Below are positions 57,046 to 64,000 of a stretch of DNA of 64,000 nucleotides, one piece after another. Numbering within the stretch: position 1 is the first letter of the stretch; the number at the start of each line of letters is the position of its first letter. The stretch covers positions 29,455,915-29,519,914 of the forward strand of contig ML677343.1 of NCBI GenBank assembly GCA_007922305.1, in the 5' to 3' direction. A model generated the notes under the pieces. The model was not told where the DNA came from. It saw only the letters and a list, made by a program, of their open reading frames with translations, and did no database searches. The DNA is from Dermatemys mawii. Taxonomy: Eukaryota; Chordata; Testudines; Dermatemydidae. Both the position numbers and the translations under genes were made by a program.

Positions 57046-57620
57046 AATCAGAGAGGTAGCGATGTTAGTCTGGAATTGCAGAAGTGACAAAGAGTCCTGT
57101 GGCACCTTAAAGACTAACTAAAGTATTAGAGCATAAGCTTTCGTGGGCTAATANNNNNNNNNNNNNNNNNNNNNNNNNNNNNNNNNNNNNNNNNNNNNNN
57201 NNNNNNNNNNNNNNNNNNNNNNNNNNNNNNNNNNNNNNNNNNNNNNNNNNNNNNNNNNNNNNNNNNNNNNNNNNNNNNNNNNNNNNNNNNNNNNNNNNNN
57301 NNNNNNNNNNNNNNNNNNNNNNNNNNNNNNNNNNNNNNNNNNNNNNNNNNNNNNNNNNNNNNNNNNNNNNNNNNNNNNNNNNNNNNNNNNNNNNNNNNNN
57401 NNNNNNNNNNNNNNNNNNNNNNNNNNNNNNNNNNNNNNNNNNNNNNNNNNNNNNNNNNNNNNNNNNNNNNNNNNNNNNNNNNNNNNNNNNNNNNNNNNNN
57501 NNNNNNNNNNNNNNNNNNNNNNNNNNNNNNNNNNNNNNNNNNNNNNNNNNNNNTATTAGCCCACGAAAGCTTATGCTCTAATACTTTAGTTAGTCTTTAA
57601 GGTGCCACAGGACTCTTGTC
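57046..57620. mobile_element. Penelope-like insertion C, inverted, 12-13 bp TSD, with assembly gap
   Basis: CATCTCACTCAAT stands at 57033-57045 and 57620-57632. Twelve of its bases (ATCTCACTCAAT) are an unambiguous target duplication. The left arm (AATCAGAGAGGTAGCGATGT, TGTGGCACCTTAAAGACTAA, GCATAAGCTTTCGTGGGC) and right arm (TATTAGCCCACGAAAGCTTA, TAGTTAGTCTTTAAGGTGCC) are inverted copies. Between them lie 400 N. The hammerhead GAAA-GC-TTAT-GC half is visible on both arms, but the CTGACGA halves fall in the gap. Confidence 0.8.
57154..57553. other. Assembly gap, 400 N, in the centre of an inverted repeat
   Basis: Exactly 400 N, probably a nominal or estimated size, starting and ending inside the hammerhead stem of each arm. 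The palindrome likely hindered sequencing or assembly. The missing part could be a few dozen bases or a longer element body. Confidence 0.95.
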
Positions 57621-57659
57621 ATCTCACTCAATGGCAGTCAGTAGTTATCAGAATTCACA

Positions 57660-57810
57660 AAAGTACTGATTAAGGTATGTACTGTTTTAGCAAGACACTT
57701 AGGGACATGCTTAACTTGAATTTCAAATCCCATTTAATTCAATGGGACTATTCACACACTTACAGTTATGTGCGTGCTTAAGTGCTTTGCTGAATCAGGG
57801 CCTAAAAACA
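57660..57810. repeat. Palindromic interspersed repeat (ACATGCTTAACTT family)
   Basis: GGGACATGCTTAACTTGAAT, AATTCAATGGGACTATTCAC and GTGCTTAAGTGCTTTGCTGA then ATCAGGGCCT. The same family as 52720. Confidence 0.65.
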
Positions 57811-57814
57811 TAAT

Positions 57815-58220
57815 CTAAAGCTTAGTGAAGCCTACCCATTGATGATGTCAATGGTCTTCAAATGTACATGGGGACACAAGTATTTTTCCCGATAGCTTCA
57901 TGACTGTATGTGTTTATATATTAAGATGGTTTGTATCAACAGAGAAACATACTTACTGCAAAATCCAAATTACCAGCCACATAAGATACTCTCCCTCATC
58001 AGCTAATCAGTGGCATGGGGAGAAGCTCAGTTTAAAATGACACAACAGTTGTACATTAACGAGCTAATGTTCATGCACAGTGAGAAAAACAGATCTCACT
58101 ATGTCATCTCTCCTCTAAAAATGCAAATGAGCTAAAAAGAAAATCAGCAATGACTCTGCAAATAGTGACATTTTTATCCTCTTTAGCCCTCCATCCACTA
58201 GACAGGTATCATAAAAACTT
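57815..58220. other. Unique sequence
   Basis: No feature identified. Confidence 0.4.
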
Positions 58221-58225
58221 GTTCA

Positions 58226-58505
58226 GGTCAGAAGAACGGCCATTCCGGCTCAGACCAATGGTCCATCTAGCCCAGTATCCTGTCTTCTGACTGTGGCCAA
58301 TGCCGGGTGCTTCTGAGGGAATGAACAGAACAGGTAATCATCAAGTGATCCATCCTCTGTTGTCCACTCCCAGCTTCTAGTAAACAGAGGCTAGGGACAC
58401 CATCCCTGCCCATCCTGGCTAATAGCCATTGATGGACCTATCCTCCATGAATTTATCTAGTTCTTTTTTGAACCCTGATATAACTTTGGCCTAGTAACCC
58501 ATCCA
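58226..58505 (-). repeat. CR1-like reptile LINE fragment
   Basis: AGACCAATGGTCCATCTAGC, CCAGTATCCTGTCTTCTGAC, GGAATGAACAGAACAGGTAA and AATTTATCTAGTTCTTTTTT match a highly abundant turtle/crocodile interspersed sequence. I believe it to be a CR1-type 3' region in reverse; subfamily and strand are inferred. Confidence 0.65.
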
Positions 58506-58509
58506 CCAA

Positions 58510-59455
58510 TGGACAGTGGAACATATAGACAAAAGTCACTTATACTTTTCCAAGCACAATTTCTTTCAGCAGATGAATTCTTAAGGGCAGACATCAGTCA
58601 AACGTCACGCTATATCAGCCATGCAGGAAAACCATTGGCAACTTCGTGTATCATCTTGGTAGGTATTATTTTAGTGACAGCTATGTCCCAAGCTTCATTA
58701 ACACAGTATCACAGTCTTCTCTTTCCTGTGACAGAACATGTGCATATTTTGGATGTGTTGGGTCCAATCTTCTTCCATATTCCAAGCTGGCTCTTGGGAA
58801 TTCACTTCACTATAATCAGTTTTGATAGTAATAAAAAAATAAAATAAAGAAAAGCTTCCCATACTACAAAGGCCCTTTGACAGCAGAATTCAGACAAACA
58901 TATACATAAATAAATAGCATCTTTTAGTTTTAGTTGGGTGCCCGTGGTTTTTTCGCTTGATAAAATTAGCTGAGAGCAAGAGTCCGCGTACATTCACATT
59001 CCCAATCTCAAACAAAGGAAGTGGTTTCCTGGGAACAGAAACCACATGAAAACCTTGTGGATAGCTCCTTACTTCCTCTCTGTTTACTGTGTTGCATGTA
59101 AACTCACCAATAGAATTGAGTACCTGGCCCCTGGTTCAAATTTACTAAACGAGCTGAAGGAAGAAAAAGAGGATTGTTGTCGAAACTGGTCACAAGCTAG
59201 CAAACTCCCAACCACTCTAACCAGATTCACCACTGCCCTAAATGCTAGAACCTGAAGACCTAGAGTGTTTCTGTTTCAGATGTGCTCCAATTATGGCAAG
59301 TCAAGTGATGTTGCTGTTGAGGGGTATTTACTTTTAAATAAATCAAGTAAAAACACATGTCTCTTAATCCTGAGGTACCTGCCATTTATTAAGACTACAG
59401 TTCAAACTAAAAGTCCATCACTGTAGTAACCAGTTTGTTTGTCTCTGGCGAGTAA
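58510..59455. other. Unique sequence, no gene recognised
   Basis: A 112-codon plus-strand open frame at 58509-58847 has no recognisable domain. Confidence 0.4.
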
Positions 59456-59459
59456 CACA

Positions 59460-59580
59460 CCTGAACTTGGCTGTGCAGTAGTCAATACTCAGCTGGCATA
59501 GATTTGAACTAGCAACCTAGTGGTGCAAGGCATTATGTCTCATTACCAAGACCCTTAAGCTACTCCTTTCTCTAAAATAT
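59460..59580 (-). repeat. tRNA-derived SINE fragment, reverse orientation
   Basis: The minus strand shows GGTTGCTAGTTCAAATCTAT with a B-box-like AGTTCAAATC (plus-strand 59501-59510), preceded by GGGTCTTGGTAATGAGACAT. Similar in type to 25925. Confidence 0.5.
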
Positions 59581-59679
59581 ATTTTATTTTATCCCACTGA
59601 AATTCTAAATGTGCATTATAAAACATTTCAGATATAAATTCTCCCTGGATGACAATAGTTAAAAGACACTGAGGGAGTG

Positions 59680-59725
59680 AAAACTCCCATTAACGTCAAT
59701 GGGGCCAGGATTACACTGTGAATGT
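59680..59725. repeat. Fragment of CAATGGGGCCAGGAT-type repeat
   Basis: AACGTCAATGGGGCCAGGAT matches the dispersed family at 27440. Confidence 0.45.
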
Positions 59726-59775
59726 CTAATGTACTGCTATGTTTGTGTGACACTAATAGATGGCTTACCTGCATT

Positions 59776-59885
59776 TAGGGTGATCAGACAGCAAATGTGA
59801 AAAATCGGGGTAATAGGAGCATATATAAGAAAAAGCCCCAAATATCGGGACTGTCCCTATAAAATCAGGACATCTGGTCACCCTA
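59776..59885. mobile_element. hAT-like MITE (TAGGGTGACCA ends), copy 2
   Basis: TAGGGTGATCAGACAGCAAA and, at the right, GGACATCTGGTCACCCTA. The 8-bp flanks CCTGCATT and CCTGATTT agree at 6 of 8. Length 110 bp, slightly shorter than copy 3. Confidence 0.8.
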
Positions 59886-59889
59886 CCTG

Positions 59890-61375
59890 ATTTCATGGTA
59901 CAAGTGCTTAAGTAATGCTGTTTATGAAGGTTATGGAACTTCATGAAGAAATAGAAAGATGGAATATGAATATATGATGTGAGATATGAATAACTGGTCA
60001 GCTATTAAAAAACTAAAGGATTCTCTTTCCAATATTTAAGCAACAAAGCCTTCCATTTTAAATATAAGCAGGTGGATTTTTTTATTTTTATTTTTTGCTT
60101 TTTGTTACCACTTTCTGTTTTAAAAAAATTGTAAGTTTTTATTTTGCACACTCATTGAAAAGATTTAAATATAACCAACTGAAAACTTGAAATGTTAATG
60201 ATCAATGTTTTTAAAAAGTCTTTTATACCTTGAAAATTAAGCTCTCGACATGTTTGAATCCTAGAAATTCAGCAGTTTCAAGCTAATTTGAAAGTTAAAA
60301 AATGCAACTTAATGAATTCAATGCTTGTTTATGTTAAACTGCCAAGGAGTTTAGCAATGAAAAAGTGTGATTTGAGGAACATCTGATTACAGGCCATGTG
60401 GAATTCCATATGTCAGACAAGCTGGAAAGCATTTTTATTGAACTATTGTCTAGAATGTGAACTAATTTCCTACTACCTCATAAAGGCTTCTAAGCAGAGT
60501 TGACAAAGGATTTATCATAATTATTGCTCTGGCCAGGATCATGTTTATAAATGATACTTGTGTATATTTTGTTTTTAAAGTTTCCAATTCACAATTAAAA
60601 CATCCTGCAATTTTCTCCTTTTTTTTCTTTCTCTTGAGAGACTGATCTTAAAATCTTCCATTTGTTTTCAAAATTAATATCTGTCAAATATTTCTTTTGA
60701 TTTACAATGCCAAAAAAAGAAATGTTTGAAAGATTTTAATATAACAACATAAGTATTGATATTGTGGATAATAATAAGGATGTGTGATATTTACTACAAC
60801 AAAGGCTGCAAAAACTTTTCAGTGAACAGTTATTTAAATTTTAAGTGCCATATTCAGATACCTTCATGTTGCCCAGGAGAGCAACCCTGGATTTAATAGG
60901 ATCACTTATGGGGTACTTGAACCTGACCTACATGAATTAATTTTAAACATGCTTGCACCCTTTGTGTTGTCAACTGTTAAATGCTCATGCGCACTTCCCG
61001 TTAGAGATCAGAAACAATATTGTATAACATCTCTGACCAATTACAACTAACCAATGTGGTTTGAACGGCGGATATTAAATACTCAGAATATTTATTGTAA
61101 TTCTAGGAACTGTTCATTAATATTCAAACACATAAAATTGGCAAATTATTTCTAATAACAAATATGTTTGGGTAAATTGTGATTTGCTCAAAGAGATTCC
61201 ATGAGAAGAATAGGTGGATAAACTGAACAAGGACTGTGTGAAGTTTAGGTGGAATCTGAGTATGTAAGTAGGACTTGCGTGTTGCATAGACCTTATTTTT
61301 GCCCTCTGCACACAGAAGCGAATATAGTTGCTCAGTTTTACCATTTATATAGGTATATAGTCTATATACTATAGA
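59890..61375. other. Unique, strongly AT-rich sequence
   Basis: No feature identified. Homopolymer-rich patches occur around 60070-60130. A 10-bp-arm palindrome ATAGTCTATA-TAC-TATAGACTAT lies at 61357-61379, at the start of the CR1 end. Confidence 0.4.
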
Positions 61376-61379
61376 CTAT

Positions 61380-61457
61380 GGTATATAGTCCTGCCATGAG
61401 TGCTGGGGACTAGACCACATGACCTCTTGAGGTTCCTTCCAGTCCTATGATTCTATG
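61380..61457 (+). repeat. CR1 LINE 3' end
   Basis: GTCCTGCCATGAGTGCTGGG, GACCTCTTGAGGTTCCTTCC and AGTCCTATGATTCTATG are the hallmark 3' terminus of CR1, including the ATTCTATG tail. 5'-truncated, as usual. Confidence 0.88.
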
Positions 61458-61462
61458 TGTGA

Positions 61463-61600
61463 ATAGCTATATTTTACAGATGAACAAAGTGAAATGAGGT
61501 TAAGTAATTTGCTCATAGCCATGGAAGGACTTGGTGTTAGCTCTGGGATTAGAAATCAAGAGTCCTTAACTCAAAATCCTATTCTCATACCTTAGTGATG
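61463..61600 (-). repeat. MIR/CORE-SINE copy, reverse orientation
   Basis: TTTTACAGATGAACAAAGTG, GAGGTTAAGTAATTTGCTCA, AGCTCTGGGATTAGAAATCA. A good reverse match to the MIR core. Confidence 0.8.
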
Positions 61601-61761
61601 GCGTTATAGATGCCTAAAGCTTCAGTCATCAGCCCTTATTATAAAGTCATTTGCAGTAGCCAAGCATTTTAGATGCTCTCAGAAGTAACACAAGAGGTGA
61701 GATACCATTGGCACCTAAAGTCTATTTGTCCTTGGAAAAAGTTCATCACAATTAGTGGTAG

Positions 61762-61885
61762 TAGGGTAACCAGACATCAAGTGTGAAAAATCAGGACAGA
61801 GGATGGGAAGTAATAGGCGCCTACATAAGAAAAAGACCCAAAAATCGGGACTGTCCCTATAAAATCAGAACATCTGGTCACCCTA
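61762..61885. mobile_element. hAT-like MITE (TAGGGTAACCA ends), copy 3, perfect 8-bp TSD
   Basis: It starts TAGGGTAACCAGACATCAAG and ends ACATCTGGTCACCCTA. AGTGGTAG flanks it exactly on both sides (61754-61761 and 61886-61893). Eight-base duplications are the hallmark of hAT transposition. The 124-bp body (AATAGGCGCCTACATAAG, ATCGGGACTGTCCCTATA) is clearly non-coding. Confidence 0.9.
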
Positions 61886-61894
61886 AGTGGTAGT

Positions 61895-62520
61895 GAGAGC
61901 TTCTCCGCTCTGTTAATGTGCTATAGCCTTGCATTGGAGGAAACTGCTTCTACGGTTGAGTTTCCATGATCAAAACAATCCTGGGCTTCCCTGCTGCAAA
62001 TGCAACAAGGAAGACAGTTGGTCTGGTGGCTTGTGTGATGCAGAGATTAACTTGCTAGAAACCAGATTTAGGCCACCTATTTGTTTCACAAAGGCACCAA
62101 ATAGCCACAGTGAATTTGAAACAGTGATCTCTAGAGATAAAAGGCTCAATATTTCATCACTGATGCCAAGAGCCATGCAGTCCCTCCTGACCATTGGGGT
62201 AAGGGCAAAGCTTGTGAAAGGCAAGTTGAGGGGAAAAAACTAATATCTTTCTGTACATTTAATTTTAAGTGCACAAATCATTAACAAGAGGTGACCTAAT
62301 TTTAGAGACCACCTTTCTCACCTTGCTATTCCTGAGCTCTCAAAGTCAGCTGGAAAACTCAAGCCGACAGCTCCCAGATTTGTTATTTGGGGGCCGAGGG
62401 TGGGGAGTTCTCTGTGAAGGGCCTAAAATCTGTAATTTTTTCCCTCCTTGCTCAGAGAGATCCTGAGTTTACTGACTGTCAGTTCATACTTCAAGGCCTA
62501 GCTGCTTGATTTGGAAGGTT
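61895..62520. other. Unique sequence, no gene recognised
   Basis: A 104-codon plus-strand frame at 61929-62243 overlaps an 84-codon minus-strand frame. Neither shows a domain. Confidence 0.4.
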
Positions 62521-62525
62521 TCTAA

Positions 62526-62827
62526 GCCTTGGTCTATGCTGGGGGAGCAGGGAGGCAGAATCGACCTAAGATAAGCAACTTCAGCTATGCCAATAGCATA
62601 GCTGAAGTTGACTATCTAGGTCAACTTACCACAGCGTCTTCACAGAGCTGAGTTGACTGCTGTCGCTCCCCTGTCGACTTCGCTTGCACCTCTTGCAGTA
62701 GTGGAGTTCCGGAGTCGACAGGAGAGCATTCGGAGATCAATTTATCGTGTCTAGACTAGATGCGATAAATCGATCCCTGAAAGATCGATTGCTACCCGCC
62801 AATCCAGTGGGTAGTATAGACCTGGCC
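62526..62827 (+). mobile_element. Harbinger-like MITE, copy D (TAA duplication)
   Basis: It starts GCCTTGGTCTATGCTGGGGG and ends GGTAGTATAGACCTGGCC, flanked by TAA at 62523-62525 and 62828-62830. The body includes GCAACTTCAGCTATGCCAAT, AGCATAGCTGAAGTTG, GTCGACTTCGCTTGCACC and the hairpin GATCAATTTATCGTGTCT/AGATGCGATAAATCGATC, then GCTACCCGCC...GTGGGTAGT. This is the most complete of the four copies (302 bp). No transposase. Confidence 0.87.
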
Positions 62828-62831
62828 TAAG

Positions 62832-64000
62832 GAGATCTTTTGAACAGCTTCAACTTCAGGCCCAATCCTTTAAAGCCCTCCTGTGAATTGCTGAGCACTT
62901 GCAGATTTCAAATGGCATTGAAATTTTATGCTAGTTTGCAGGGTGTTATAAGTGTGAAGTAGCCTAAAATTAGTGTTTACCTGTAAGGGGTTAAGCTAAA
63001 GGTAACCTGAGAGGTGGACAACTAACCAATAAAAAATTTCTTAGGAAACAAAGGATTTTAAGTTTTAGGGGTTTTTTTTGTGTGGGGGGGTTGTTTAACT
63101 TGGCTATGGGATGAACACAGCTATGTCTTTTACTGTAACTATAGTTTTTATTAAGTACCATAGTCAGTAAGTTTACCTTCTTTTTATCACTTGGAGGGTT
63201 CTCAGTGGTGAGTGTTGGCTGGGTGCTTCTTAATATTGTAAGCTTCAGCAAAAATATCAACAGTGGAAAAAAGTTGCCTCGGGGGAGAGGTTTGGTTTCT
63301 GAATCCTTTTATTAATTATAGTAAATGCTGTTCTATTAATGGTTATAAGGGATTTATTCCTTTCTTTTTCTTTTTTTTCTTTTATTAAAATCTTTCTTTT
63401 AAAAATCTAACTGCTTGTTTTCCATTGTGTAAGATCCTGGTTTTAAATTGGGCACATCTCGCAGGATCAGGCGAGGTTTGGGTTTTTTTCTCTTAAGCTT
63501 TCCAGGGAAGAAAGAAGTTTGGGGGATTCAGGGTCAGGCCCATAAACTGGTGGACGCATTATGGTGTTGCTGCTATTGGTTTTGTGGTTGACAGGTAGAT
63601 TTTTAGTTTATTAAAAAAATGTAATTTTTAGTTTATTAAAAGTAATAGACATAAGTTAAATAGGAATCAAGTTTGGCAAAGTATATAGCTGTGGTTCTGG
63701 AAAGATTTGATATTTTCAATCCAAAATAGCATTATGAAAGCCACATAATCACCACCACAATGACAATTTTCTACTTTGTATGTGGTAGCTTTGTGTCTTT
63801 CCTATTTGATAACATCTTGCATTTTGTAATGAAAGTCACAGTCATCCTGTACTACTTGATTAAGGTATAAGGACAAATGTTTCTCTAGACTAGGTCTAGA
63901 TTACAAGTGACTTCTTTGTATGAGTACAGTTACAGAGATTCACAGATATGACATGAATGCTATTTTCATAATTACAGTATATTGGGTAACGAAGCAACTG
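62832..64000. other. Unique AT-rich sequence to the window end
   Basis: No feature identified. The direct repeat ATTTTTAGTTTATTAAAA occurs twice near 63599 and 63626. Confidence 0.4.

Overview
The window looks like non-coding vertebrate nuclear DNA, most probably from a turtle (a crocodilian is the main alternative). I infer this from AT-rich unique sequence interleaved with CR1-type LINE ends, MIR/CORE-SINE relics, tRNA-derived SINEs, many short palindromic DNA transposons of types I associate with turtles, and Penelope-like retroelement pieces carrying hammerhead-ribozyme-like cores. No open reading frame exceeds 190 codons. The longest ones (47.4-48.0 kb, 19.5-20.2 kb, 27.9-28.2 kb) fall inside repeats. 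I found no host exon, rRNA, functional tRNA, CRISPR array or bacterial feature, so this is probably an intergenic region or a large intron.

Layout. 0-3.5 kb: a pentanucleotide microsatellite with a 10-base gap, a MIR, then unique sequence. 3.5-6.6 kb: a cluster of small DNA transposons (3949-4211, 4232-4479, a hAT-like one at 4493-4762, 5625-5865, 6285-6585). 8.9-9.06 kb: an old Penelope-like end. 12-15.2 kb: a duplicated 38-mer around a GC-rich core, a SINE-like/tandem block, and a perfect 95-bp duplication 1.65 kb apart. 16.5-20.7 kb: LTR-like or composite repeats and a 452-bp hAT-like element with an 8-bp target-site duplication (TSD). 20.7-33.7 kb: mostly unique, with scattered relics and two copies of a second hammerhead-like family (21.7, 30.9 kb). 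33.7-35.5 kb: a Penelope-like insertion with a 13-bp TSD, a 123-bp hAT-like MITE and nested MIR/MITE remains. 42.8-43.4, 50.8-51.1 and 62.5-62.8 kb: four copies of one roughly 280-300 bp Harbinger-like MITE. 48.4 and 57.0-57.6 kb: two further inverted Penelope-like insertions; the second contains a 400-N gap. 58-62.8 kb: CR1, SINE, MIR and two more 110-124 bp hAT-like MITEs.

The most notable signal is the Penelope-like set. Three insertions share the same left end, are head-to-head inverted, and have 12-13 bp direct repeats at or next to their ends. Each contains, or once contained, hammerhead cores (CTGACGA, a stem, GAAA, a 2-bp stem III). One core, on the minus strand at 48441-48493, has all conserved core bases. 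Family names come from recall of repeat families and from termini and TSDs visible here; no database search was possible.
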